Origin: Bryobacterales bacterium
GTDB taxonomy: Bacteria > Acidobacteriota > Terriglobia > Bryobacterales > Bryobacteraceae
DNA: 45,116 bases
Direction of reading: 5' to 3'
Assembly (NCBI GenBank): GCA_003135055.1
Contig: PLDF01000429.1
Coordinates: forward strand, 1 to 45,116
The stretch's first letter is position 1. The number at the start of each line of letters is the position of its first letter. The position numbers were made by a program, and so were the translations under genes. This document shows positions 1 through 8,755 of this stretch, piece after piece. The notes below the pieces were generated by a model, which was not told the DNA's origin, ran no database searches, and saw nothing but the letters and a program-made list of their open reading frames with translations.

Positions 1-116
1 CCGTGCGCGTCATAAGTCCATTTGTTCGTCTGCCCCAGTGGGTCGATCTCCTGAATACGGTTGGCATGGCCGGGTCGATGGCGTAGGTAGTGACGCGGCC
101 CCGTCGGTCCGTCATG
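1..116 (-). pseudogene. RHS/YD-repeat protein remnant
   Basis: Read on the minus strand this stretch encodes two consecutive YD-type repeats in different frames: DRRGRVTTYAID, then, one base out of frame, GHANRIQEIDPLGQTNKW followed by TYDAHG. The pattern G-R-x-T-x-Y-x-x-D followed by N-R-I and D-P-L-G-Q-T is characteristic of RHS/YD repeat proteins, large surface or toxin-delivery shells. A one-base frameshift lies around 60-72. The gene runs off the left edge, so its full state is unknown. Nothing repeat-like was found beyond about position 116, so this is either the eroded N-terminal side of a larger gene or an isolated scrap. Confidence 0.6.
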
Positions 117-148
117 CTGGTTGTCAGTGCCGGGATAAAAAACCCGCA

Positions 149-202
149 CTATTGCGTGATCATTCTGGCTTCGAGCGCACGGATGCGTCTCTCAAAACTC
201 AT
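149..202 (-). other. Possible truncated gene start (17 codons)
   Basis: A 17-codon reading frame starts with MSFERRIRALEARM and ends in TAG. It has a good ribosome-binding site (AAGGAAG about five bases before the ATG). The short arginine-rich helix looks like the beginning of a longer protein cut off by a stop. It may be the start of the same damaged region as the RHS remnant to its left. No function can be assigned. Confidence 0.22.
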
Positions 203-347
203 GGTTTCTTCCTTCTGTTCTGGCTAGGCGGCCACAAACAATTTTACCCGAGGCCGTTTTGGCAGCGCTCACTGGAAAGGAATCATTGAGGCCACACATG
301 AGCCGTTGGGCGTTGGTCCGGGCAGCGGCCGCCTAAAGCAGCGAGGG

Positions 348-866
348 CTATGAATAGTCTCCGAGCCACTTTTGTCCGGTCGCAATGCTTGCCTTCACAC
401 GGAACGTCAACGCCCGGACGATCTTTAGCTGAAAAATGCCCTTCCCTGGCGGATACTCCTCGCCCGGCGTATGGCCCGTCGTAGGAATGAGCTTGGCCAG
501 GCGTTCGTGGCCGCTAATGACGATCTTGGTGCCGATCATTTTCTGTTTGTAGGCCCGGATTTGGGCGTCATTCCAGCCGTGCTCGGATTTGAGCAAGGAC
601 TCCATGCGGTAAGGCTCACGATCAGCGGCATCGAGCTTGTGACCTTGCAGCGCGCCGTCGGAAAAGTAGGTGTAACCGGCAAGTTGTAAATCGTCGGGTG
701 TAGGAAGCTTTTCGAGAAATAGAATGGTTGCTCCGCTCGCCAGTCGGCCCCTCCGATACCCAAGCAGGTCCTCCAGATCACTGAGAGACTTTCCTCTTAG
801 AAGGAAAGCATGGGTGCAAAAGCCAGTCATCTGATGGATCGAATTGAGGCTGAGCGCTGCCGGCAT
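348..866 (-). CDS. Hypothetical protein
   Basis: A 172-residue soluble protein that I do not recognise. It has no signal peptide, no membrane segment and no obvious catalytic motif. The C-terminal half is basic (GTKIVISGHERLAKLIP, then a proline/glycine-rich PPGKG segment). An internal ATG at residue 13 is an alternative start, giving 160 residues; the first ATG is preceded by a GGGGGU stretch. It lies downstream of a truncated acyl-CoA dehydrogenase and near an RHS remnant, so it could be an accessory protein of an RHS or toxin locus, but nothing in the sequence proves that. Composition is similar to its surroundings. Confidence 0.5.
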   Translation of the reverse strand: MPAALSLNSIHQMTGFCTHAFLLRGKSLSDLEDLLGYRRGRLASGATILFLEKLPTPDDLQLAGYTYFSDGALQGHKLDAADREPYRMESLLKSEHGWNDAQIRAYKQKMIGTKIVISGHERLAKLIPTTGHTPGEEYPPGKGIFQLKIVRALTFRVKASIATGQKWLGDYS

Positions 867-889
867 ATACCCCCGCGAACCCTTACAGT

Positions 890-1705
890 CTATCCGATTA
901 CGGCGGATAGCCTAACCCGTCCGAAGCCCGAAACGGAGAAAATAGGCTGCGTGGCCCCCGGCCGGGAGCCCCAAGGAACGCTGCCCGTCGCGCCACGTTC
1001 GCCCACGTTGCCCCGGCGGCGCCCACCGCGACCAATTTCGCCACCCGCTGGCGCGAGCGCGCCCAAAGCCGAAAACTGCCGGGGGCGGGCGCGGTTCGTG
1101 CAATCACTACCGATATGGCGGAATATCGCGCCAAGCCCTTCGAACGGACCTTGAACTGTCAAACCGGAAGCATTCGCAGGGACGAGCCAGACGGTGCTCA
1201 TCCCCGCGGCCGCAAGGGGGCGGGAAGACCAGACGTAAGCCGTGGCGTGAGACGCAGACGTGACCCAGCTTTTGCGATCATTCAGGATGACATCGCCGTC
1301 CTGATCCGTGGCGGTATTCAGAGGCGCCCAAAAGTGGCTGCGCGATCCCGCCTCGCTGAACGCGAGGGTGCTTAAATGACTTCCCGCCGCGGCGGCCCGC
1401 CGAACGTCGCTGGGGGCATGCGCTTCGAGAACCGCGGCGCCGCAATAATGCATGCAGAGCACCATCGCGGTGGATCCGCATTCTTCTGCGACGCGCCGCA
1501 CGATCATGGCTGTGCCGGGTAGCCCAAAACCAAGGCCGTCAACCTCCGGGGAGCTCATGGCGCCCAGGAAGCGCCCGGTTTTCAGGGATTCAATAGCTTG
1601 ATCCGGGAAGGCGCCCTCGTGATCGACGGCGAAGGCATTCGGGGCGATGTTCTCGCGGCAGATCCGCTGGAGGGCCTCTTCATATGTCTGCGTAATTGTG
1701 CTCAT
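890..1705 (-). pseudogene. Truncated acyl-CoA dehydrogenase-like flavoprotein
   Basis: The first 185 or so residues are a clear acyl-CoA dehydrogenase N-terminal and middle domain: helical N-terminus (MSTITQTYEEALQRI), the CGSTAMVLCMHYCGA helix, then the LAFSEAGSRSHF substrate/FAD loop and the KSWVTSASHA strand. The start at 1705 is chosen because CGAGGA sits just upstream of that ATG. After residue 187 (PFEGLG, near 1144) homology stops. The family normally continues with a conserved segment and a four-helix C-terminal domain that binds FAD; here there is an Arg/Gly-rich, GC-rich tail with no family features in any frame. About half the expected length is missing, so the gene is probably dead. 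Relatives include SfnC/DszC-type enzymes of sulfur acquisition, which would suit the sulfur theme further along, but the subfamily cannot be settled. Confidence 0.65.
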
Positions 1706-1842
1706 TATTCCTCGCATTGCCACTAGCTCGGGCAAAGCGGGGAAGCGCCAGCCAAGACTAATGGCGGATTTTTTGCTCGACGACGTCGAACCGATACGTG
1801 ATTCAAGAACGGCGCTTCACAAAATACTCCTAGGGCAGTGTA

Positions 1843-2190
1843 TCAATGTATCACTAGCACTGGCGAAAACATGGTTCGTTCTCGAAACGACGGGACTCGC
1901 GATTGCCAAAGCTCGCCGCCATCATCCGTGCAAAGCAGTCTTTCCGAGTCTGTGGCGCCGGTCTCTGGAATCGCAACAACGTCTGTCTCTGGAGGTTCCA
2001 CTGCAACATCAACTTGAGCGTCGCGCGACTAAAGGCAAAGCCAACTTGGAGTTGAAAAAGCGCACAACCGGCAACCACTTCCCGGGACCCTGTATAGTCC
2101 GATCAGGGCGCAAGCGCCAGGTCTTTCCCCCATCCGTGGTTCGGAAAAGATGCGTACCTTCGTTGTTGAAGTGCACGTGATGAACTAGCC
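1843..2190 (-). pseudogene. BNR/Asp-box (Ycf48-like) protein remnant
   Basis: Minus-strand frames contain two Asp-box motifs of the S/T-x-D-G-G-x-T-W type: NNEGTHLFRTTDGGKTW near 2110-2170 and LLCTDDGGELWQSRVP near 1880-1920. They lie in different frames, joined by recognisable intermediate sequence (FNSK.. and VGFAFSRATLK). Such motifs mark beta-propeller proteins of the sialidase or photosystem-stability-factor (Ycf48/HCF136) type. At least two frameshifts and the absence of further blades show a degraded fragment. The rest of 1706-2304 shows nothing else convincing. Confidence 0.5.
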
Positions 2191-2304
2191 GTCGGAATCA
2201 TCCAAGAAGAACAGATCTCTGACATCCGCTACGCCTCAGGTTCGGCCTCCATCCTCGACACGCACCCCACTAATTATTTAGGGAGGTCTAACGGGATGGT
2301 CATG

Positions 2305-5300
2305 CTAGAACATCAACTTCACCGCCAGTTGCATCAGTCGCGGCGGGCCGGCCTGTAGAATCTGGCCGAATGCGGGAGATTCCAGGTCGTTTTCGGGCAG
2401 GCCCAAATTGGCATGGTTGAGCAAGTTGAAGCACTCCGCCCGGAATTGCACGCGCTTGGATTCGTTGATCTTGAAATACTTGAATAACGATAGATCCACG
2501 TCTTCAATGCCCGGTCCGCGTACTACATTTCGACCTTCGTTGCCGAACTGGCCGGCCTGCGCCACCGGGTTCAGTTGCAGGAAGGGCGCACGGCTCACCC
2601 ATTGGTTGGCTGTGTGCAGCTGCCCCGCGTTCGGATTGGAAATCAGGTCCGGGCGACTGGAGTAGAAGCCGCTGATCTCGGGCGCGCTGCCCTGCAGCGA
2701 AACGTCGGCGCTATCGTACACCGTAAATGGCGTTCCGGTGGACAGGCTGCTGATGGCGTTGAGTTGCCAGCCGTTCAGCACGAAGGCCGCGGCTCGCGAA
2801 GCGCCTTGCCAGCGCGGTAGCGCCCAGGTTCCGCTGAAGACGAACCGCTGCATGGCATCGAACAATGACGGGCCATGCTCAGCCGCTAGGTCGAACGGGT
2901 TCTGTGCCAGATCGTTTTCGCCGGCCACCAGCGTGGGCGCCGAGCCGGCTACGTTCAACGAAGAGATATAGTCGAGACTCTTCGAAAACCAGTAAGACGC
3001 CAGGAAGCTCAAGCTGTGTGCGTACTGCCGCGAGAAGGCTACTTCCAGCGCGTGATAGGTGGAGCTGGAATCGTCGGCGATCAATCCCACCGATCCGTAA
3101 TTGCAGACGCCGACCGAGTTGCACGAAGTGTACTCGCGGATTTCGTTGTTGTTATTCGCGTTGACACCCGGTCCATAGATGGAGGGGTTCGCCTCGATAA
3201 AGCGCGGCAGATGAGTCCCTTTGTTGCCGACATAGCGAACGTCGAGCAAGTAGTTCTTGGCGATCGTCCGCTCGATGGAGAAATTCCAATTCTGCGAATA
3301 CGGCGGACGCATGCCGGATTGCACGGTAAGCACAGTGGCCGGCGCGACGAAATTTCCAGTGCCGAAAGGTGAAGGGGCGCCGCCATAAGGATTGGCCAGG
3401 GCGAACCCGGGACCGGGCAACTGATACGCCTGGGTCCATGGCAGCGCGCTGATGGAAGCCTGGAGGGGGCCTCCGGTTCCGTTGGTAAAACCATCGTAGA
3501 AAATGCCGTACCCCGCCCGTATTATGGTCTTGTTGTCGCCGATGGGATCCCAGGCAAGCCCCACGCGCGGCATGAACTCCTTATAGTCGACGTTAGCGAT
3601 TCCCGCCGGTACGCCCGGATCGCCGGGGAACAGGAGCCCTTCCGGCGCGTTTGGATAGATCTTCGATTGCTCCCCCGGGGCCCACGCGTTCATACGGTTC
3701 CGGATGTCGACGTAGGGCGTGTTGATCTCATATCGCAGACCGTAGTTGAGAGTCAGACGTGAATTGATGCGGAGCTCATCCTGTGCGTATCCGGCGCCGA
3801 CCCACTTACGAAGTCCACGATTGAAGTCGCCGCCGCCCTGGAAGAACTGCACCGATTGCCCCAGCAGGAAGCTGGCGAAAGAATCGCTGGCCGGGAAGGG
3901 AGCGAATACGAAGAAGCCATTGGTGGCAATTCCGAGTAGGGCGTTGATCTGCTCGCGAGTGAGCTCGGCGCCGAACTTGAGATTGTGCCGACCGCGGGTC
4001 AGGGCCAGGGAGTAAGATCCCTGATAGTCGTTCTGATACGTGTTCTGAGGTCCGGTAATCGGATTGCCGAGCGACGCGTAGCCGCTCACGATGAGATAGG
4101 GAACGCCGTCGTTCAACCCCAAGGTCGGCTGGTATTGAAACCCCAGGCTGCTGCCCGGCGTGTGGTTCACCGCCTGTCCCATGTCGAACACGTTGCGGAG
4201 GAAAGACACGCGAACTGTCTGCACCGTTTTGGGGGAAATCAGGTGAACCCAGGAACTGGTGGCGGAATTGGTTACTATCGCGTCCTTGACTGGAAAACCG
4301 GGCACCCCGGCTCCGGCGATGGGCAGCGGGTCGAATTCGTTCAGGGACGACGTGGAAAATCGCGCGAAGAGTTGGTCGCCGGCGCCGAAATAGTGGTCCA
4401 GGCGGAAGCCGCCCTGGTCGTAGTTGGTCGATCCGAGCTGAGTGGATTCAAATACGTTGGCGCCGATATTGGGCAGCGGATAGAGCTTAGTCGCCAGTTG
4501 CGCGATGGGGCTCTGAATGGCAGCTGGGATCTGGTTGCCGGGGAACGGCTGGCCGGTGAACTCGTTAATGAGAGGCGTGGGCTGTCCCGTGGAGGGATCG
4601 GTGAGTCCAGAGAAATCGCCTGTTCGCTCCCCAGCGGTGGGCACGATAGCGGCCTGCGTGGTGCCTTCGGAATCGCGCTGCCCTTCATAGTAAACGAAGA
4701 CGAAGTCCTTGTCCCTGCGGACGGGTCCGCCCAGAGTGGCGCCGTATTGATTGCGGTGCAGCGGTTCGGTCTGGGAGGCGAAGAAATTGCGCGAGTCCAT
4801 GGCGTTGTTGCGGAGGAACTCGTAAACGTCGCCGTGAACCGTGTTGCTCCCCGATTTGGTGACCACCGAAGTGGTCGCGCCGCTGGTATTGCCATACTCG
4901 GCAGGTGCGTTCAGGCTGAGAATGCGGAACTCACTGACGGCGTCGACGGGTGTGCGCAGAGCGTACCCGCCATTTACGCTATCCACGTTGCTGGCGCCAT
5001 CGAGCAGGTAGTCGTTTGACTCCGGGCGCTGCCCGTTGACCGCGTAGGCCTGGCCGCTGCGCGCGATGCCGCCCGCCTCTGCAAGCCCGGCCGTCATGGG
5101 CGCAACCCCCGGCTGCAGGAGGCCGAGTTGGGTGAGGTTGCGTCCGTTGAGGGGAAGATCGGTTGCTTCCCTTTCCGAAACGACATTACCGAGAGTCTGG
5201 CTGGTGTCCACAGTCACGACTTGCCCGCTGACATTCACTTCGGTGTGCCCCGTTTCCACTTCGAGCTTGATGGGGACTTGGACAGTGCGGCCGATATCGA

Positions 5301-5574
5301 CGCGGATGGCCGATTCCAAGAAGGCGGCAAAGCCAACCGCGTTGGCCCGCAGGTCGTATTCGCCGGCCGGCAGAGAAAAATGGAAGGATCCTTCGCGCGA
5401 CGAAAGTTGCTTGATGCCGAGTCCGGTCTCGTGATTGGTTACCGTTAGCGCCGCGGCGGAAACAGCTCCGCCCGACGTATCCCTAATTTCGCCTTCGAGT
5501 ACGCCAACCGGGTCCTGCGCGCAAGCACACCGAAGTGAGAGGACTAATAACAAAACAAATTTCCCTGAAGGCAT
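2305..5574 (-). CDS. TonB-dependent receptor, Oar-like, with carboxypeptidase-regulatory-like domain
   Basis: A 1089-residue outer-membrane receptor. Residues 1-19 form a signal peptide (hydrophobic LLLVLSL, cleavage near CACAQ). Residues about 23-105 are a carboxypeptidase-regulatory-like beta-sandwich (GVLEGEIRDTSGGAV..., with ..GEYDLRANAVGF). A plug domain follows, including LPLNGRNLTQLGLLQPGV, the motif typical of the acidobacterial expansion of this family. The remainder is a large beta-barrel ending in the terminal aromatic strand MQLAVKLMF. It should carry large substrates across the outer membrane using TonB energy; the substrate is not evident. The gene is intact over 3.3 kb, unlike many neighbours. 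It is divergent from the AhpD-like cluster, sharing the 147-base AT-richer gap 5575-5721. The region 2191-2304 downstream holds no gene. Confidence 0.93.
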   Translation of the reverse strand: MPSGKFVLLLVLSLRCACAQDPVGVLEGEIRDTSGGAVSAAALTVTNHETGLGIKQLSSREGSFHFSLPAGEYDLRANAVGFAAFLESAIRVDIGRTVQVPIKLEVETGHTEVNVSGQVVTVDTSQTLGNVVSEREATDLPLNGRNLTQLGLLQPGVAPMTAGLAEAGGIARSGQAYAVNGQRPESNDYLLDGASNVDSVNGGYALRTPVDAVSEFRILSLNAPAEYGNTSGATTSVVTKSGSNTVHGDVYEFLRNNAMDSRNFFASQTEPLHRNQYGATLGGPVRRDKDFVFVYYEGQRDSEGTTQAAIVPTAGERTGDFSGLTDPSTGQPTPLINEFTGQPFPGNQIPAAIQSPIAQLATKLYPLPNIGANVFESTQLGSTNYDQGGFRLDHYFGAGDQLFARFSTSSLNEFDPLPIAGAGVPGFPVKDAIVTNSATSSWVHLISPKTVQTVRVSFLRNVFDMGQAVNHTPGSSLGFQYQPTLGLNDGVPYLIVSGYASLGNPITGPQNTYQNDYQGSYSLALTRGRHNLKFGAELTREQINALLGIATNGFFVFAPFPASDSFASFLLGQSVQFFQGGGDFNRGLRKWVGAGYAQDELRINSRLTLNYGLRYEINTPYVDIRNRMNAWAPGEQSKIYPNAPEGLLFPGDPGVPAGIANVDYKEFMPRVGLAWDPIGDNKTIIRAGYGIFYDGFTNGTGGPLQASISALPWTQAYQLPGPGFALANPYGGAPSPFGTGNFVAPATVLTVQSGMRPPYSQNWNFSIERTIAKNYLLDVRYVGNKGTHLPRFIEANPSIYGPGVNANNNNEIREYTSCNSVGVCNYGSVGLIADDSSSTYHALEVAFSRQYAHSLSFLASYWFSKSLDYISSLNVAGSAPTLVAGENDLAQNPFDLAAEHGPSLFDAMQRFVFSGTWALPRWQGASRAAAFVLNGWQLNAISSLSTGTPFTVYDSADVSLQGSAPEISGFYSSRPDLISNPNAGQLHTANQWVSRAPFLQLNPVAQAGQFGNEGRNVVRGPGIEDVDLSLFKYFKINESKRVQFRAECFNLLNHANLGLPENDLESPAFGQILQAGPPRLMQLAVKLMF

Positions 5575-5721
5575 AAGTGTGCACTGATTCTACTGGAGGC
5601 GCCGCAGACCAACAATAATTAAAACCTATTAGCCGCAGACTGGCCGTCGACTAGTAGATTTCGATTACTGCCAGCTGCCGCACGCTTCGTGTATTCTCGG
5701 TTAGAACATTTGGAGGGGTCT

Positions 5722-6261
5722 ATGGCTCACATTCGCCTGCCTGAAGGATTGCCGGGCATCCTCGGCCCTATGGCAATCAGCCCGGACAGCACCAAAGCGC
5801 TTCGCGAACTGGTTGAAGTCCTGTTACGCGGGCCCAATACTCTAACCTCGGCGGAACGTGAGATGATCGCGACGTACGTCTCTGCCCAAAACGATTGCTG
5901 CTTCTGCCAACTGTCTCACGGCGCAGCTGCCGCGGAACATCTAGGCGGCAACTATAAACTAATCGATGAGGTCAAGAGTAACTACGGTGCGGCAGATATC
6001 CCGGAAAAGTTGAAGGCGCTGCTGGCCGTGGCCGGCAAGGTTCAAAAGGGCGGCAAGCAAGTCACCGCGGACGATGTTGCACGCGCGCGCAACGCCGGCG
6101 CCACTGACAGGGAAATCCATGACACCGTGCTGATCGCGGCCGCATTCTGCATGTTCAATCGCTACGTGGACGGCTTGGACACATGGCAACCGGCCGATCC
6201 ACAAGCCTACCGCGAAATGGGACAGCGAATGGCCCACGAAGGCTACATCCGGACAAATTGA
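5722..6261 (+). CDS. AhpD/carboxymuconolactone decarboxylase-like protein 1
   Basis: A 179-residue peroxidase-related all-helical protein. It shows the AhpD-type active site E-x11-C-x2-C-x3-H exactly: Glu47, Cys59, Cys62, His66 (QNDCCFCQLSH). In AhpD these residues form a thiol redox centre that can reduce peroxides or disulfides; genuine carboxymuconolactone decarboxylase activity is less likely. The start at 5722 follows a strong GGAGGGG site; an in-frame ATG at 5689 lacks one. The neighbours are two intact paralogues directly downstream, an MFS transporter and a frameshifted fourth paralogue, all on the same strand, implying one operon. Cys60 inside the CxxC makes the motif CCFC, which is unusual. 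Confidence 0.85.
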   Translation: MAHIRLPEGLPGILGPMAISPDSTKALRELVEVLLRGPNTLTSAEREMIATYVSAQNDCCFCQLSHGAAAAEHLGGNYKLIDEVKSNYGAADIPEKLKALLAVAGKVQKGGKQVTADDVARARNAGATDREIHDTVLIAAAFCMFNRYVDGLDTWQPADPQAYREMGQRMAHEGYIRTN

Positions 6262-6281
6262 GGGTGAATTGAGGACGACCG

Positions 6282-6863
6282 ATGGCACACATCCAACTCC
6301 ACGAAGGACTGCCGGGTATTCGCGGTCTGCTGGTCTTCAGTCCGGCAACGGCTCAACCTCTATGTGACCTGGTGGAGACTTTGCTCCGCGGGCCGAACAC
6401 GCTTACTTTAGCGGAACGCGAAATGATCGCGACTTATGTTTCCGCGCAGAACGATTGTTACTACTGTCAGACGAGCCATGGTTCTACGGCGGCGCAACAT
6501 CTGGGCGGCGGCTCCGCGGACTATGAACTGATCGGCCAGATGAAGCACGATTGCGAGACAGCTCCACTCACGGACAAGATGAAGGCTCTGCTGGCGATTG
6601 CCGGCAAAGTTCAGAAGGGAGGCAAGTACGTCATCACCGAAGATGTCGAGAGAGCTCGCAGCCATGGCGCTGCAGACAAGGAAATCCATGACACGGTGCT
6701 CATTGCGGCCGTCTTCTGCATGGCCAATCGTTACGTCGACGGGCTAGACACCTGGCAGCCGCGCGACCCTGAACTCTACGTTGAGATTGGAAGGCAGACC
6801 GCGGCGCTCGGGTATGTGGCCCGCGACTGGAAGCGGCCACTGCCAATGGCGGCAAGCAAATGA
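6282..6863 (+). CDS. AhpD/carboxymuconolactone decarboxylase-like protein 2
   Basis: 193 residues, closely similar to the preceding gene, from which it is separated by 20 bases. The start matches residue for residue (MAHIQLHEGLPGIRG). The AhpD motif is Glu47, Cys59-Tyr-Tyr-Cys62, His66 (QNDCYYCQTSH). The family acts in thiol-dependent peroxide or disulfide reduction. It has a slightly longer basic C-terminus (WKRPLPMAASK). Its last codons overlap the next start by four bases (ATGA), so translation is coupled. The high similarity to gene 1 points to tandem duplication. Confidence 0.85.
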   Translation: MAHIQLHEGLPGIRGLLVFSPATAQPLCDLVETLLRGPNTLTLAEREMIATYVSAQNDCYYCQTSHGSTAAQHLGGGSADYELIGQMKHDCETAPLTDKMKALLAIAGKVQKGGKYVITEDVERARSHGAADKEIHDTVLIAAVFCMANRYVDGLDTWQPRDPELYVEIGRQTAALGYVARDWKRPLPMAASK

Positions 6864-7480
6864 CAGACAGCGGCATGTCGAGCCTCTACCTTCCTGGCGT
6901 CGAGAGTAACCTGAAGTTAGGCCTCTACAAGGATCTGATCGACTCCGCCCGCGGCAGTCAGGCTGAGTACTCGAAAATCTGGGACCTGTTCGCGTTCCAG
7001 CCGTCGTTTACCGATGGCCTTTCCACCTTCACCCAGGGAGTTTTGCGGGCGCCGGCCACTATCAGTGCGGCGATGCGCGAACTGATTGCCGCGTGGACCT
7101 CCAGCCTCAACGAATGCCGCTTCTGCACTCGCGCCCACGCTGCTGCCGCCGCCGAACTGCTGGACAGCGAAGAGTTGGTCCGCAGCGTGCTCGGCGATCT
7201 TGAGTCCTCGGCTCTGTCGGAGAGAGACAAGGCGATGCTTCGCTTCGTGGCAAAGATTACCAGCGATCTGCCCGGATTCACTGCCGCCGATGTGCAGTGC
7301 GTGCGCGCCGCCGGCTGGGACGACGAAGCTATTTATTTCGCCATCACCACCTGCGCGCTCTTCAACTTCTACAATCGCTGGATCACCGCCAGCGGAGTCG
7401 CCGAAATGTCCGACGAAGCTCACCGCCAACAGGGGCGGCATCTGGCCCGCCATGGGTACGTTCGCGACGGGAATGGGTGA
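6860..7480 (+). CDS. AhpD/carboxymuconolactone decarboxylase-like protein 3 (divergent)
   Basis: 206 residues with an N-terminal extension of about 27 residues relative to the two upstream paralogues and much lower similarity. The AhpD signature is kept: Glu74, Cys86-Arg-Phe-Cys89, His93 (LNECRFCTRAH), followed by alanine-rich helices. It starts inside the ATGA overlap with gene 2 and ends just before the MFS gene. Keeping a divergent paralogue beside near-identical ones suggests different substrates or a heteromeric complex rather than simple redundancy; this is inference. Confidence 0.82.
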   Translation: MTDSGMSSLYLPGVESNLKLGLYKDLIDSARGSQAEYSKIWDLFAFQPSFTDGLSTFTQGVLRAPATISAAMRELIAAWTSSLNECRFCTRAHAAAAAELLDSEELVRSVLGDLESSALSERDKAMLRFVAKITSDLPGFTAADVQCVRAAGWDDEAIYFAITTCALFNFYNRWITASGVAEMSDEAHRQQGRHLARHGYVRDGNG

Positions 7481-7481
7481 C

Positions 7482-8729
7482 ATGGGGCCCGCCCTTCAGC
7501 CCGCCGAGGCCTCCGCACCGAATGAGCACAGCATTCGTTACCCGGGATGGCGCATAGCCCTCGCGTCCTCGGCTTGCGTACTGGTTAGCTTCGCGTCGTT
7601 GCTTGTCTATACCTTCGCGATTTTCCTCAAACCGCTGAGTGCTGAATTCGGTTGGTCGCGCGAAGCGGTCTCTGCGGCCTTTGGCATCGCGGCACTGGCC
7701 GTGGCGGCATGCTCGCCGCCGCTTGGCTGGCTGCTTGATCGCTATCCGGCCCGGCGCATCATCCTGCCCTGTCTGACCATCTTCGGGTGCGCGTTCGCGT
7801 CGCTCTCTCTGCTCACTCCCCACCTGTGGCAGTTCTACGCGACCTTTCTGATTCTGGGAATCGTAGGGAACGGAACCGCGCACCTGGCGTACTCGAGGGT
7901 GCTCACTACGTGGTTTCGGGAGCGCCGAGGCGTGGCGTTCTCTATATTGCTGGGCGGCGGCGCGGTGGGCGCTATCGTCCTTCCTCCCGTCACCGAGGCT
8001 CTGATTCACGCCGTAGGCTGGCGCGCTTCCTTCGCGATACTGGGCGCCGCCGTTCTGGTCATCGGGCTACCCTGTGGATCGCGCGTCCGCGCCCGTTCCC
8101 ACGCGACGCATTTCGCGGCGAAGCCGGCCTCAGGCGCGACGGTCGGCGAGGGATTGGGCTCGCGAATCTTCTGGATTATTGTCGCCGAGCTTTTCTTGAT
8201 CTCCATCAGCCAGAATGGCGCTATCACACATCTTTCGGCGCTGCTGACCGATCGCGGCATTTCGGCCGGAAAGGCCGCTTTGGCAGTTTCGGCGATGGGT
8301 GCAGCGATTCTGGCCGGAAGGCTTTCGACGGGCTGGCTGCTCGACCGCTTCTTCGCGCCGCGGGTGGGCGCCTGTCTCTTCGCGCTCTCCGCGCTGGGCA
8401 CGTTCCTGCTGGCCAGTGCGCACACTCTCCCGGCGGGCATCGAGGCCGCGGCGTTGATCGGCTTCGGGATGGGCGGAGAAGGCGATGTCACTCCCTATCT
8501 GCTCTCCCGATACTTCGGACTGAAATCGTTCTCGACTTTATACGGCTTCACGTGGACCGCGTATGCCATTGCAGGTGCAGTCGGCCCCGTCATAATGGGC
8601 CGCGCCTTTGACGCCACAGGATCTTACCGCGCGTTGCTGGTGCAACTGGCGGCCGTGACGCTGGTTGCCGCGGCGCTGCTGCTACTGCTGCCGCGCTACA
8701 AAACAACTTTCGCCATCGGCGAAGAATAG
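7482..8729 (+). CDS. MFS transporter
   Basis: A 415-residue integral inner-membrane transporter with about 12 hydrophobic segments and a cytoplasmic loop near the middle (SRVRARSHATHFAAKP). Motif A-like loops are visible: GWLLDRYPARRI after TM2 and GWLLDRFFAPRVG in the second half, so the internal duplication of the major facilitator fold is clear. It resembles the monocarboxylate/oxalate-formate branch, but the substrate is not readable. The ATG at 7482 follows the stop of the preceding gene (7478-7480) by one base; an in-frame ATG at 7473 would overlap it. Being embedded between AhpD-like genes suggests it exports or imports a compound the redox proteins act on. Confidence 0.85.
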   Translation: MGPALQPAEASAPNEHSIRYPGWRIALASSACVLVSFASLLVYTFAIFLKPLSAEFGWSREAVSAAFGIAALAVAACSPPLGWLLDRYPARRIILPCLTIFGCAFASLSLLTPHLWQFYATFLILGIVGNGTAHLAYSRVLTTWFRERRGVAFSILLGGGAVGAIVLPPVTEALIHAVGWRASFAILGAAVLVIGLPCGSRVRARSHATHFAAKPASGATVGEGLGSRIFWIIVAELFLISISQNGAITHLSALLTDRGISAGKAALAVSAMGAAILAGRLSTGWLLDRFFAPRVGACLFALSALGTFLLASAHTLPAGIEAAALIGFGMGGEGDVTPYLLSRYFGLKSFSTLYGFTWTAYAIAGAVGPVIMGRAFDATGSYRALLVQLAAVTLVAAALLLLLPRYKTTFAIGEE

Positions 8730-8755
8730 GTGACAAGCGAAGGAGAACTCAGACA

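Noticed and set aside
3985..5019. A 344-codon plus-strand open frame
   Set aside because: It is antisense to the intact TonB-dependent receptor and has no domain or ribosome-binding site of its own.
7086..7481. N-terminal extension of the MFS transporter
   Set aside because: This part overlaps the AhpD-like gene 3 in another frame and reads as low-complexity residues; the transporter begins at 7482 (or 7473).
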